A stretch of DNA of 64,000 nt from JBHJGS01 sp050331575. GTDB taxonomy: Bacteria > Pseudomonadota > Alphaproteobacteria > Sphingomonadales > Rhodothalassiaceae. The stretch lies in assembly GCA_050331575.1 (NCBI GenBank), contig JBHJGS010000036.1, positions 12,233 to 76,232 of the forward strand, in the 5' to 3' direction. Positions within the stretch are counted from its first letter, which is position 1; every line of letters starts with the position of its first letter. The notes beneath the pieces are model-generated. The model saw only the letters and a list, made by a program, of their open reading frames with translations. It was not told where the DNA came from and searched no databases. Shown in pieces: positions 23,667-32,324 of the stretch. The position numbers and the translations under genes are program-made.

Positions 23667-25225
23667 ACTTCGCTTGGGTTTCGGTACGCGCGGCAGCAGG
23701 TTTGGTGTTGGCACACCGGCTACCCGGCTGGCCTTACAAGAAGGGTCAGTTGCTGACCGCCGAGCAGTGCCAGGCGTTGCGAGATGGCGGGGTTGAGACG
23801 GTGCAGGCCCTGCGTCTGGACCCCGGCGATGTTGGCGAGAATCTGGCCGCCGAAGCCGCCGCGGCCCGACTGGCCCATGACTCGGTGCGGCTCGATCCCG
23901 CCACGGCCGGCCGGGTTGATCTGCGCGCCGCCCATGCCGGCCTGGTCCAGGTCGATGCCGGGCAGATCGATGCGCTGAACCGCCTGCATGAAGGGCTGAC
24001 CGTTGCGACCTTGGCGCACGGGGCGATTGCCGCCCGCGGCCAGCGCGTCGCCACCGTCAAGGTCATTCCCTATGCGCTGCCCGACGCCGTGCTTGACCGC
24101 CTACCGGCCGCAGCGCCGGCGCTTCAGGTCGTGCCGTTTCGGGCCCGCGGCGTGTGCCTGATCCTCGGCACGGCTGCAGGACTGAAGGAGGCGCTGCACG
24201 ACAAGGCTTGCCAACAAATCGCAGCACGGCTGGAGCAAGTCGGCCTGTATTTGAGCGAGGTCCGGCAGGTGCCGCATGAGACCGACGCCTTGCGCGCGGC
24301 CCTGGCTTCGACACGCGCACCGCTGATCTTGGTCCTTGGCGCCAGCGCCACCGCCGATCGCGCCGATGTCGCGCCTGCCGCGCTGGTGGCAGCCGGCGGC
24401 ACGATCGCGCATTTCGGCATGCCGATGGATCCCGGCCATCTCATTCTCACCGGGCGGCTGGACGAGCGGCCGGTGCTGATCCTGCCCGGCTGTGCCCGAT
24501 CCCCGGCCGCCAACGGCTTGGACCGGGTGCTGGCACGGCTGGCTGCCGACCTGCCAATCGGCTCGGACTATCTGCAGTCGTTGGGCGTCGGCGGGCTCTT
24601 GAAGGCACCGCCCCCGCGCGTGCCCAAGCCCGAGCGCCCGGCGGCGATCCTGCTGGCGGCCGGCCAATCGCGCCGCATGGGCGGCCCGGACAAGCTCGTG
24701 TTGCCGGTCAGCGGCCGAGCCATGGTGCGCCATGCAGCCGACAGTCTGGCTGCTGCCGGGTCCGATCCGATTGTTGCGGTGGTGGCCGATCGGCATGGCC
24801 CGGTTGCCGAAGCGCTGGCCGGAGTGCCGGGCTTGCAAGTGATGCACAATCCCGCGCCGGAGCGGGGCATGGGGGCCTCTTTGGCCTTGGCGGCCGCCGC
24901 GGTGCCGCAGGACCGGCCGGTCTTCGTCGCTTTGGCAGACATGCCGAAGATCCGCCCGGACACATTGCAGCAACTCGCCGCACGCCTGGCCGGGATGCCG
25001 GCCGCTGGCATAGCGGTGCCCGTTTTCAGGGCTCAGCGCGGCCACCCGGTGCTGTTCGCGCCCCGGCATCTGCCCGCCTTGCGCGCGCTGCACGGTGATC
25101 AGGGGGCGCGCGCGGTTTTGCAGGCGCATGCCGATGAAATCATCGCCGTCCCGGTCGACGATCCGGGCATTCACCATGATATTGACGAGCCGGCGGCCTA
25201 TCAGGCGCTGGTCGATGCGCCTTAA
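23663..25225 (+). CDS. Molybdopterin-binding / MocA-type cytidylyltransferase fusion
   Basis: 520 residues in two parts. Residues 1-330: a MoaB/MogA-like molybdopterin-binding domain, with LAHRLPGWPYKKGQLLTAEQ at the start and APLILVLGASATADRADVAP. Residues 332-520: a nucleotidyltransferase of the MocA/MobA class with AILLAAGQSRRMGGPDKLVL, VMHNPAPERGMGASLALA and FVALADMPKI. Such fusions make the cytosine-dinucleotide form of the molybdenum cofactor used by xanthine dehydrogenase/CO dehydrogenase-type enzymes. Coupled by ATGA to xdhC. No structural molybdenum hydroxylase gene lies beside it. Confidence 0.88.
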   Translation: MNFAWVSVRAAAGLVLAHRLPGWPYKKGQLLTAEQCQALRDGGVETVQALRLDPGDVGENLAAEAAAARLAHDSVRLDPATAGRVDLRAAHAGLVQVDAGQIDALNRLHEGLTVATLAHGAIAARGQRVATVKVIPYALPDAVLDRLPAAAPALQVVPFRARGVCLILGTAAGLKEALHDKACQQIAARLEQVGLYLSEVRQVPHETDALRAALASTRAPLILVLGASATADRADVAPAALVAAGGTIAHFGMPMDPGHLILTGRLDERPVLILPGCARSPAANGLDRVLARLAADLPIGSDYLQSLGVGGLLKAPPPRVPKPERPAAILLAAGQSRRMGGPDKLVLPVSGRAMVRHAADSLAAAGSDPIVAVVADRHGPVAEALAGVPGLQVMHNPAPERGMGASLALAAAAVPQDRPVFVALADMPKIRPDTLQQLAARLAGMPAAGIAVPVFRAQRGHPVLFAPRHLPALRALHGDQGARAVLQAHADEIIAVPVDDPGIHHDIDEPAAYQALVDAP

Positions 25226-25800
25226 TCCATCCCGTCTTCGCGCACCACCTCCAAAGCGTCCGGGTCCGAAGCCCTCAGCACGGCCTGCGCGATCTCATAG
25301 CCGATGCCGGCGCGGGCGAACACGCCAAGGGCGCGGCGCCACGCCGCGGCATCCTCCGGATCCAGCGGCACCGCGGCGAAGGGTCCTAAACGTTTGCGCC
25401 GTGCCAGGGCGATGGCCGCTTGCCAATCCGGACCGCCGGCGTCGGCGGCGGCGTGCGCCAAATTGGCCAGAACCGTCTGCACCACCGCCTCGGGCACACC
25501 ACGGGCGGCCAAATCTTGTGCAATCCGGCGGGTTCCGGCGCCGCGGCGCATCAGGGTTTCGGCGCGCCCCTGGGCATAGGCCTGTTCGTCCAACAAGCCC
25601 AATTCCGCACAGCGCGCACACACCCGATCGATGCATGCCCGTGCGTCGGCATCGGGCGCGGCGCCATCCGCCGCGCGGCGCAGCTTGCGCTCCAGCACAC
25701 GCGAGAGCCCGTGACGATTGGTGGCGTAGCGCGCCAGATGGTGGTACGCCGCGCGCAGCAGGCGCTGTTCGCTCATTCCGCTCATGGCCTGACCGGTCAT
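25222..25800 (-). CDS. recX: RecX family regulatory protein
   Basis: 192 residues, three-helix repeats typical of RecX, which binds RecA filaments and modulates them. Seen: LLRAAYHHLARYATNRHGLS, LDEQAYAQGRAETLMRRGAG, RRIAQDLAARGVPEAVV and a C-terminal repeat FARAGIGYEIAQAVL. The start at 25800 is the first ATG after the divergent transporter; ATGs at 25785 and 25776 are alternatives. It converges on and overlaps by four bases the end of the mocA-type gene. recA is not adjacent. Confidence 0.88.
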   Translation of the reverse strand: MTGQAMSGMSEQRLLRAAYHHLARYATNRHGLSRVLERKLRRAADGAAPDADARACIDRVCARCAELGLLDEQAYAQGRAETLMRRGAGTRRIAQDLAARGVPEAVVQTVLANLAHAAADAGGPDWQAAIALARRKRLGPFAAVPLDPEDAAAWRRALGVFARAGIGYEIAQAVLRASDPDALEVVREDGMD

Positions 25801-25823
25801 GCCGCCGCCTTGGAAAGGACGCA

Positions 25824-26717
25824 ATGGTCTTGGAACGCCAGCCTGAACCTGTGGATTATCTGGCGCTACTCTCGCTCGCCATTCTGTGGGGATCGGCATT
25901 CTTGTTCATCGAACTGGCGCTGCGCAGCTTCGAGCCGTTGACGGTGGCCGGCGGCCGCATCGGCCTGGGCGCTCTCATGTTGCTGGGATTCGCCCTGATC
26001 AATCGCTCCTTGGGCGATATCAGCCGGCGCGATCTGGCCTATCTGGCCGCCGGCGGCCTGACCGGCTCGACCGTGCCGTTCGCCCTGGTGGCCTGGGGCC
26101 AGCAAGAGGTCACCAGCGCCACGGCTGCCATTTTGATCTCCTTCACCCCCATTGCCACCATGGTGTTGGGCCAGGTGATGACCCATGACGAGCGGATTAC
26201 CTGGCACCGGCTGGGCGGAGCAGCACTGGGCATCGCCGGCGTGGCGGTGCTGGTCGGCGGACCGGGGCCAGGCACCAGCGCCTGGCGCATGCTGGCGATC
26301 GTGGTGGCGGCCAGTTGCTACGGGATCAGCGGGCTGTTGTTTCGGCGGGTGGAGCATTTGCGGCCCTCAGCGACCGCGGGGGCGTCGATGACCTGCGCCG
26401 CCGCGGTGATCGTGCCGGCGGCCCTGATTTTTGAGGACCCGTTGGCGGCGGATGCGCGCCTGGACGCAGTGCTTGCCGTGGCCGCCTTAGGCCTGCTGCC
26501 GACGGCGACAGCGACCATCATCATGGTGCGATTATTGTATCGCACCAGCGCAACTTTCGTCTCATTTAACAATTTCTTGATCCCTGTCATGGGGTCGATC
26601 ATGGGCGTGCTCATTCTGGACGAGTCTTTCACTGGCGTGCAGGCTGCGGGCCTAGCGTTCATTTTGGCCGGCCTGGCGCTGGCGAGACGACCGAGACGGC
26701 GGGCCAGGCTGGCCTGA
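25824..26717 (+). CDS. EamA/DMT family transporter
   Basis: 297 residues with ten hydrophobic helices in two EamA repeats. Seen: LLSLAILWGSAFLFIELALR and AAGGLTGSTVPFALVAWGQQ in the first half, and in the second LLPTATATIIMVRLLYRTSA and VMGSIMGVLILDE. An inner-membrane permease of the RhaT/YdcZ-type superfamily; substrate not predictable. A GGAAAGGA ribosome site lies before the ATG at 25824. Divergent from recX with 23 bases between them. Confidence 0.93.
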   Translation: MVLERQPEPVDYLALLSLAILWGSAFLFIELALRSFEPLTVAGGRIGLGALMLLGFALINRSLGDISRRDLAYLAAGGLTGSTVPFALVAWGQQEVTSATAAILISFTPIATMVLGQVMTHDERITWHRLGGAALGIAGVAVLVGGPGPGTSAWRMLAIVVAASCYGISGLLFRRVEHLRPSATAGASMTCAAAVIVPAALIFEDPLAADARLDAVLAVAALGLLPTATATIIMVRLLYRTSATFVSFNNFLIPVMGSIMGVLILDESFTGVQAAGLAFILAGLALARRPRRRARLA

Positions 26718-27037
26718 ACATAGTTTACGTGAAATTTGAATGACAGCCGCGAAAGCAGCGCGAATCCGGCTCCAGCGGCGTCTCACGCGCCTGTTAGCGG
26801 CTGGCGAAGAGGGCGAACAGACAGGGAGAAATGGCTTGCACGGGGTTAAGGCAATCGGTAAGGGACCGGTTAGCGCAGGCCGGGGCTTTTGGCCCTGGCA
26901 CTGGGGTTTTGTTGCGATAGGACAGAAAATGACAGCCTGCGCCGCCCCGTTCGGTTCATTGCTGGTCTAGGTATAGGCGGGCACGCTGTGAGGCCGCACG
27001 CAATGGACAGGATGCGGGCTCGTTCGCGCGCCCGGGC
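26718..27037. other. Intergenic region upstream of the sphingolipid locus
   Basis: 320 bases without a supported gene. A 76-codon frame at 26740-26970 has no ribosome site or family resemblance. The promoter of the acyl-AMP ligase operon must lie here; no consensus boxes stand out. Confidence 0.4.
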
Positions 27038-28900
27038 ATGGCTGCACGACAACAACTATTCGACGGACGCATGGTAGTTTCCCAACAAGATGTCCTAGGC
27101 ACACCCACGATCGACAGTCTGCCGCGCCGCTTCGCGGACTTCGATACGTTGGTGGATGCACTTGAGTATGCCGCTGAAGGTGTGCGCGGGATCAATATCT
27201 TCACGCCGCGTGGGGCTCTGGCCGCCAGCCTGACATATGCGCAGTTGCGCGACCGGGCCGAGGCGCTGGGCCGCCGGCTAACCGCGTTCGGCGTGGCCAA
27301 GGGTGATCGCGTGGCGTTGATCGCCGAGACCAGCGCCGACTTCGTCATCGCCTTTTTGGGCTGCCAGTACGCGTCGGTTCTGCCGGTGCCGCTGCCGCTG
27401 CCGACCAGCTTCGGCGGCCGGGATGGCTATGTTGGGCAATTGCATCAGCAGATGAAGAGTTGCGGCGCAGCGATGCTGATCGGTCCGGCGGCCATGGCGG
27501 ATTTGACCGAGGATGCCGGCCGCGGGCTGGATCTGCGCTTCAACGGCGCCCTGGAGGCCTTCGAAGCCCGGCAGCCGGCGGTCGGCGCGCTGGCGCTGCC
27601 GAGCCGGAACGATCTGGCTTATCTGCAATATTCCTCCGGCAGCACGCGCTTCCCCCATGGCATCGAGGTGACGCACCGGTCGCTTTTGGCCAATTGCCGC
27701 GGTCAGGCGCTGGATGGCGTGCAGCTTGTCGAGGACGACCGTAATATTTCGTGGCTGCCGTTTTACCACGACATGGGCCTGGTCGGATCGTTGCTGACAC
27801 CGCTGACCAATCAGGTGTCCGCGGATTATCTGGCGACGGAAGATTTCGCCCGCCGGCCTCTGCAATGGCTGCGCCTGATTGACCGCAATCGCGGGACCAT
27901 CTCCTACAGCCCCACCTTCGGCTACGATATTTGCGCCCGGCGCCTGCGCGGCAGCGAGCCGCTGGATCTTTCCTGCTGGCGCGTCGCCGGCATCGGTGGC
28001 GACATGATCCGGCCTGATGTTATGCGGGAATTCTATAAGAGCTTCGCGCCTTATGGCTTCCGGGCGACCACCTTTGTGCCCAGCTATGGCCTGGCCGAAT
28101 GCACCCTGGCGGTTAGCTTTGCCCCGCTGAGCACCGGCATCGAAGTGGATTTGGTGGAAGAGGATGTGCTGGCCGGCGACCGGGCCTCCCGCCGGATCAA
28201 CGGCCGCAACGGCCATGGCCGCATCAACGGTCACGGTGCGCCCTACAAGCTGAATGGGGCGGGCGGTATCAACGGGCACCACAATGGCAATGGCAATGGC
28301 CATGCGCGCCTGCGCGAGGTGGTGAATTGCGGCAAACCGCTACCGGAATATCAGATCGAAATCCGCGATGAGGATGGCGCGGTCTTGAACGACCGCGAAA
28401 TCGGCCGCGTGTTTGTGCGCGGTGAAAGCGTTATGCGCGGCTATTTCGGCGATCCGGCGGCAACCCGTCAGGTGCTGTCGGTGGACGGCTGGCTGGACAC
28501 GGGCGATATGGGCTACTGGTTCAAGGGCAGCCTGTATCTGGTCGGCCGCGCCAAGGATATGATCATCGTCAACGGGCGCAATCATTGGCCGCAGGATATC
28601 GAATGGGCCGCTGAACAAGTCCCCGGGATCCGCAGCGGCGATATTGCGGCAATTTCTGTGCCCGGCCGGGATGCCGAGGAAATTCCAACCGTTCTGGTGC
28701 AATGCCGTCTGCGCGATGCCGCGGACCGTGCGGACTTCGCCCGCATGATCCGGACCCAGATTCTCAATGCCACGGGCATCGTCTGCCATATTGAACTGAT
28801 CCCGCCGCGGACCTTGCCGCGCACGTCGTCCGGCAAGCTCAGTCGGTCGAAGGCGCGGGCGCAATATCTGGCCGGCGGCTTGACGGCTCTTGCCGGCTGA
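27038..28900 (+). CDS. Fatty acyl-AMP ligase / acyl-CoA synthetase of the sphingolipid locus
   Basis: 620 residues, ANL superfamily. Seen: ATP loop LQYSSGSTRFPHGIEVTHRS, NISWLPFYHDMGLVGSLLTP (FAAL-type), FVPSYGLAECTLAVSF, GWLDTGDMGYWFKGSLYLVG, RAKDMIIVNGRNHWPQDIE and the C-terminal catalytic Lys in LPRTSSGKLSRSKAR. Activates a fatty acid and, in Caulobacter, the equivalent enzyme loads the dedicated ACP used for sphingolipids. An unusual Asn/Gly/His-rich stretch (about 386-427, many NGH units) interrupts the protein before NCGKPLPEYQI. The start could also be the ATG at 27071; neither has a strong ribosome site. It overlaps the next gene by 11 bases. Confidence 0.9.
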   Translation: MAARQQLFDGRMVVSQQDVLGTPTIDSLPRRFADFDTLVDALEYAAEGVRGINIFTPRGALAASLTYAQLRDRAEALGRRLTAFGVAKGDRVALIAETSADFVIAFLGCQYASVLPVPLPLPTSFGGRDGYVGQLHQQMKSCGAAMLIGPAAMADLTEDAGRGLDLRFNGALEAFEARQPAVGALALPSRNDLAYLQYSSGSTRFPHGIEVTHRSLLANCRGQALDGVQLVEDDRNISWLPFYHDMGLVGSLLTPLTNQVSADYLATEDFARRPLQWLRLIDRNRGTISYSPTFGYDICARRLRGSEPLDLSCWRVAGIGGDMIRPDVMREFYKSFAPYGFRATTFVPSYGLAECTLAVSFAPLSTGIEVDLVEEDVLAGDRASRRINGRNGHGRINGHGAPYKLNGAGGINGHHNGNGNGHARLREVVNCGKPLPEYQIEIRDEDGAVLNDREIGRVFVRGESVMRGYFGDPAATRQVLSVDGWLDTGDMGYWFKGSLYLVGRAKDMIIVNGRNHWPQDIEWAAEQVPGIRSGDIAAISVPGRDAEEIPTVLVQCRLRDAADRADFARMIRTQILNATGIVCHIELIPPRTLPRTSSGKLSRSKARAQYLAGGLTALAG

Positions 28901-29861
28901 GCCCGCCCCGCCCCCGCTTCAACCCGGCGACCGTATTGCCCTGACCGGTGCGACGGGGTTTCTCGGCGGCTATGTGATGGATGCGCTGCTGGCGGCGGGC
29001 TTGCAACTCACCGCCTTGGCGCGCCGACCGCAGCCGGAGCGCGCCGGCGTGCGCTGGGTTGAGGGCCATATCAATGATCAGCAGGCATTGATCGAGTTGG
29101 TCCGCGATGCCCATGGCCTGATCCATGCCGCCGGGATCGTTCAGGCTCGACGGAAAGTCGATTTTCTGGTCACCAATATGGGCGGCACGGCCCGGCTGGC
29201 CTTAACGGCGAGCATCGCTGAGGCGCCGGTGCGCCGCGCCATCCTGATCTCCAGCCTGGCCGCGCGGGAGCCGCGGCTGAGCGCCTACGCCGCCAGCAAG
29301 CGGGCGGCAGAGCATATCTGGCACACGCTGCCGGAGGCGACCCGCAGCGTCATTGTGCGGCCACCGGCGATCTACGGCCCCGGCGACACCCAGGTGATCA
29401 AGCTGATCGAAGCCGCACAGCGCGGCTGGCTGCCCGCCCCGGCTGGACGCAATGCCCGCTTCTCGCTGATCCACGCCGCCGACGTCGCCGCGGCCACCGT
29501 GGCCCTGCTGACAGCGCACGAGCTGCCCGAGGCCCCGGTGGAACTGTCCGACCCGACCGAGACCGGCTATTCCATGGACGAGGTGGCCGGCCTGATCGGC
29601 GCGCGGATCGGCCAACGGCCTCGGCTGATCCCGCTGCCACGCTGGCTGGTGCGCCTGGCCGGATTGGCCAATGAAACCGCCGGGCTGATCCGGGGTCGCA
29701 CCGTGTTTTTCACCCACGGCAAGGCGCGGGAAGTCACGCACAAGGATTGGGTCGCACAGGCGCCGGGCAATCGCGCCATCCACGGCTGGCAGCCCAGGAT
29801 CGATCTGTCCGCCGGGCTTGACACCATCACAGACGAGACAACCGGCCAGAAGCGGCCTTGA
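28890..29861 (+). CDS. cerR: NAD-dependent epimerase/dehydratase, CerR-like ceramide reductase
   Basis: 323 residues, extended SDR fold. Seen: nucleotide-binding ALTGATGFLGGYVMDALLAA, LIHAAGIVQARRKVDFLVTN, catalytic YAASK in RLSAYAASKRAAEHI, and VRPPAIYGPGD. In Caulobacter, the reductase CerR, an SDR beside spt, reduces the 3-keto group after acylation; position and family here match. The only start in this frame before the GATGFLGG motif is a TTG at 28890, inside the end of the ligase gene, so translation is probably coupled. Assignment as CerR is by context and from memory of the Caulobacter locus. Confidence 0.82.
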   Translation: MPAEPAPPPLQPGDRIALTGATGFLGGYVMDALLAAGLQLTALARRPQPERAGVRWVEGHINDQQALIELVRDAHGLIHAAGIVQARRKVDFLVTNMGGTARLALTASIAEAPVRRAILISSLAAREPRLSAYAASKRAAEHIWHTLPEATRSVIVRPPAIYGPGDTQVIKLIEAAQRGWLPAPAGRNARFSLIHAADVAAATVALLTAHELPEAPVELSDPTETGYSMDEVAGLIGARIGQRPRLIPLPRWLVRLAGLANETAGLIRGRTVFFTHGKAREVTHKDWVAQAPGNRAIHGWQPRIDLSAGLDTITDETTGQKRP

Positions 29862-29994
29862 CCAAATGCGACGCTTCATGGTTTTGAGACGGCTTGGTCC
29901 TGCCGGGCGAGGTTCAAGCCCTCCGCCCGACCTTCTGAAGCGCCTGGCCTATGCGGTGCGGACGCCTCAGCCCCGTTCCTGGCACGGAAGCCCA

Positions 29995-30255
29995 ATGACC
30001 CAAAACAGCGTCGACACCGAAACGGTCTATCAGCGCATCTGTACGCTCATCGAGCCGTTTAACCGCAAGGGCGTGCCTTTAACACCGCAGACCACCTTCG
30101 CTGGGGATTTGGACCTGGACTCGCTGACGGTGATGGACCTGGTGGCAGCGATCGAGGATGAATTTGATATTGTGCTGCCGATCAACCGCCTGCCCAATCT
30201 GGAAACCATCCAGCAGGTCGCCGAAGAGGTCGCAGCGATTGTAAGGGCACGCTGA
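29995..30255 (+). CDS. Acyl carrier protein, sphingolipid-dedicated
   Basis: 86 residues. Seen: the phosphopantetheine attachment site GDLDLDSLTVMDLVAAIEDE with Ser in DSL, followed by DIVLPINRLPNL and a last helix. It lies between cerR and spt, one base before spt, as in Caulobacter, where a specialised ACP supplies the acyl group to serine palmitoyltransferase. Its ATG at 29995 is preceded by a 133-base gap after cerR that holds no gene. Distinct from the housekeeping AcpP, which would have the motif GADSLD. Confidence 0.93.
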   Translation: MTQNSVDTETVYQRICTLIEPFNRKGVPLTPQTTFAGDLDLDSLTVMDLVAAIEDEFDIVLPINRLPNLETIQQVAEEVAAIVRAR

Positions 30256-30256
30256 T

Positions 30257-31486
30257 ATGGACCTGTTCTCGAAATTCGATCCGATTTTGGATGAGCGCGA
30301 GACCCTGCTGGCCGATGGCGGCACCGATCCGTTCCAGATCGTCATGGACGAGGTTGTGTCCGAGACCGAGGCGGTGATCAACGGCCGCCGCACCATCCTG
30401 GTCGGCACCTATAATTATATGGGCATGACCTTCCACCCTGAGGTGATCGCCGCGGGCAAGCAGGCGTTCGACGACTATGGCACCGGCACCACCGGCAGCC
30501 GCGTGTTCAACGGCACCTATCGCGGGCACAAGGAGTTGGAAGAGGCCCTCAAGGCGTTTTACGGCACCGCCCATGCCATGGTGTTCTCCACCGGCTATCT
30601 GGCCAATCTGGGCATCTGCTCCACCTTGACCGGCCGCGGCGACTATATCCTGATCGACGCGGACAGCCACGCCAGCATCTATGACGGCTGCGCCATGGGC
30701 CAGGCCGATGTCGTGCGCTTCAAGCACAACAGTGCGGAGGATCTGGCCAAGCGCCTGCGCCGGCTGCCGCCGGATGCAGGCAAATTGGTGGTGCTGGAAG
30801 GCGTCTATTCCATGTTGGGCGACCGTGCCCCATTGAAGGAATTGGTGCCGGCGGCCAAGCAGGCTGGCGCCATGGTTCTGGTGGACGAAGCCCATGCCAT
30901 GGGCTTCATCGGAGACAATGGCCGCGGCGTCACCGAGGCGGAGGGCGTGGAGGACCAGGTCGATTTCGTGCTCGGCACCTTTTCCAAGAGCGTCGGCACG
31001 GTGGGCGGCTTCTGCGTCTCCAACCATCCGAAATTCGAGGTGCTGCGGCTGGTCTGCCGGCCGTATATCTTCACAGCGTCGCTGCCGCCCTCGGTCGTCG
31101 CCAGCGCCAAATGCTCGATTGATCTTTTGTCCGGCCAATCGGATCGGCGGGCGCGTCTATGGGCCAATTCCCGCCGGCTGCATGCTGGCCTGAAGGCCGC
31201 CGGCTTCACGCTCGGCACCGCAGACCCTGAGAGCGCCATCCTGGCCGTGGTGATGCCGGACATGGCCACCGCCTTCGCTATGTGGCAGGCCCTGATCGGC
31301 CTGGGCGTCTATGTGAATGTCGCACGCCCGCCGGCAACGCCCATGGGCATGGTGCTGCTGCGCTGCAGCCTGTGCGCGTCCCACACGCCAGACCAGGTGG
31401 ACACCATTTTGGAGCGCTTTCAGGCAGCCGCCGCGCAGGCCGGTCTGGAGCTCAGCGCACCCCGCCGCGTCTCCGCAGCTGAATGA
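30257..31486 (+). CDS. spt: Serine palmitoyltransferase (alpha-oxoamine synthase family)
   Basis: 409 residues. PLP enzyme that condenses serine with an acyl thioester to give 3-ketosphinganine, the first step of sphingolipid synthesis. Seen: TILVGTYNYMGMTFHPEVI, GTGTTGSRVFNGTYRGHKEL, IDADSHASIYDGC (His stacking on PLP), LVVLEGVYSMLGD, VDEAHAMGFIGDNGRG and LGTFSKSVGTVGGFC with the PLP Lys. Context with a dedicated ACP, CerR-like reductase and GNAT-type acyltransferase favours SPT over 8-amino-7-oxononanoate or 5-aminolevulinate synthase. Its end overlaps the convergent nucleotidyltransferase-like gene by 35 bases. Confidence 0.93.
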   Translation: MDLFSKFDPILDERETLLADGGTDPFQIVMDEVVSETEAVINGRRTILVGTYNYMGMTFHPEVIAAGKQAFDDYGTGTTGSRVFNGTYRGHKELEEALKAFYGTAHAMVFSTGYLANLGICSTLTGRGDYILIDADSHASIYDGCAMGQADVVRFKHNSAEDLAKRLRRLPPDAGKLVVLEGVYSMLGDRAPLKELVPAAKQAGAMVLVDEAHAMGFIGDNGRGVTEAEGVEDQVDFVLGTFSKSVGTVGGFCVSNHPKFEVLRLVCRPYIFTASLPPSVVASAKCSIDLLSGQSDRRARLWANSRRLHAGLKAAGFTLGTADPESAILAVVMPDMATAFAMWQALIGLGVYVNVARPPATPMGMVLLRCSLCASHTPDQVDTILERFQAAAAQAGLELSAPRRVSAAE

Positions 31487-32324
31487 ACAGGCCGATACCG
31501 GCCAGCACCGGCAACCGGCGCATCCACGGCCGAATGATGACCTGCTCGCCGCTGTGCCGGGCGATCTTCCAGGCCAGATAGTCCAGCCCCATTTGCACCG
31601 TCGCCGCGGCCTTGATCAGGTGCACAAGATGCCGAAGCCGGCCCAGCCGCCGGCGCCACGCCCAGCGATCGGTCCGCGCCGGCTGCAACGGCTGCGCCGC
31701 CCGCTGGCCGAGAGCGGCCTGCAACCGACGGTAATGCAGCGGCTCAGCGGTGATTAGCCGGCCGGGCTGGTCGGCGCGCTCGGCCCGCCATTCGCAGGCA
31801 TAACAGGCCGCCAAGCCCGCCTGCCACGGATCGGGCGCCGCCAAGTCCGCCGCAGCCGTCCAGAAACGGTCTGCGCACACGGCCAACCCGTCCTCCATAT
31901 CGGCACGCGCTGACTCCGCCAGCACGATCAGGCGGCACGGCTGCACCAGCCGACCCCAAAGCGACGGCAGAAAAGCCTGGGACAGGGCCTGGAACTGCCG
32001 AAGCGACAGGATCGCCACCTTCGCTCGCAGCCGCTGTCCGGCATGTTCTGTGGTGTGGAAATAGATGGTCGGCGGCAGCCAGGCGTGCCACGCCCGCCGC
32101 AGCGGCTGACCCGGCCAAAGTGAGCGCCAATCCCCAACCACCACATAGAAATCGGCAATGGCCTCGGGGTCGGCTCCGGTGCGCAGCCAGGAGCCGTAAT
32201 GGATCAGGGCGACAGCTGCTGGAAACCGCTTCGCGAGACTGTCGCAAAGGGCGGTCACGGCGGGATCGACCGGTCGGGCCGCCGCCGCGGCTATAACGCC
32301 ACGAAGCGCAGGGTCGGGCCGCAT
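31452..32324 (-). CDS. Nucleotidyltransferase-like protein of the sphingolipid locus
   Basis: 290 residues, no close family recognised. Seen: an N-terminal segment VALIHYGSWLRTGADPEAIA followed by DFYVVV, which resembles the minimal nucleotidyltransferase motif GS...D-x-D except that the second acidic residue is Tyr. A basic, Trp-rich C-terminal part with helices (RRLGRLRHLVHLIKAAATVQ) suggests membrane-surface contact. It is coupled with the lipid kinase, whose stop it overlaps by 34 bases. In Caulobacter the genes next to spt make the ceramide phosphoglycerate headgroup; this protein is a candidate for such a step, but that is inference. Confidence 0.72.
   Translation of the reverse strand: MRPDPALRGVIAAAAARPVDPAVTALCDSLAKRFPAAVALIHYGSWLRTGADPEAIADFYVVVGDWRSLWPGQPLRRAWHAWLPPTIYFHTTEHAGQRLRAKVAILSLRQFQALSQAFLPSLWGRLVQPCRLIVLAESARADMEDGLAVCADRFWTAAADLAAPDPWQAGLAACYACEWRAERADQPGRLITAEPLHYRRLQAALGQRAAQPLQPARTDRWAWRRRLGRLRHLVHLIKAAATVQMGLDYLAWKIARHSGEQVIIRPWMRRLPVLAGIGLFIQLRRRGGVR

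Noticed and set aside
26740..26970. 76-codon frame before the acyl-AMP ligase
   Set aside because: No ribosome site, no recognisable motif, composition like noncoding DNA.
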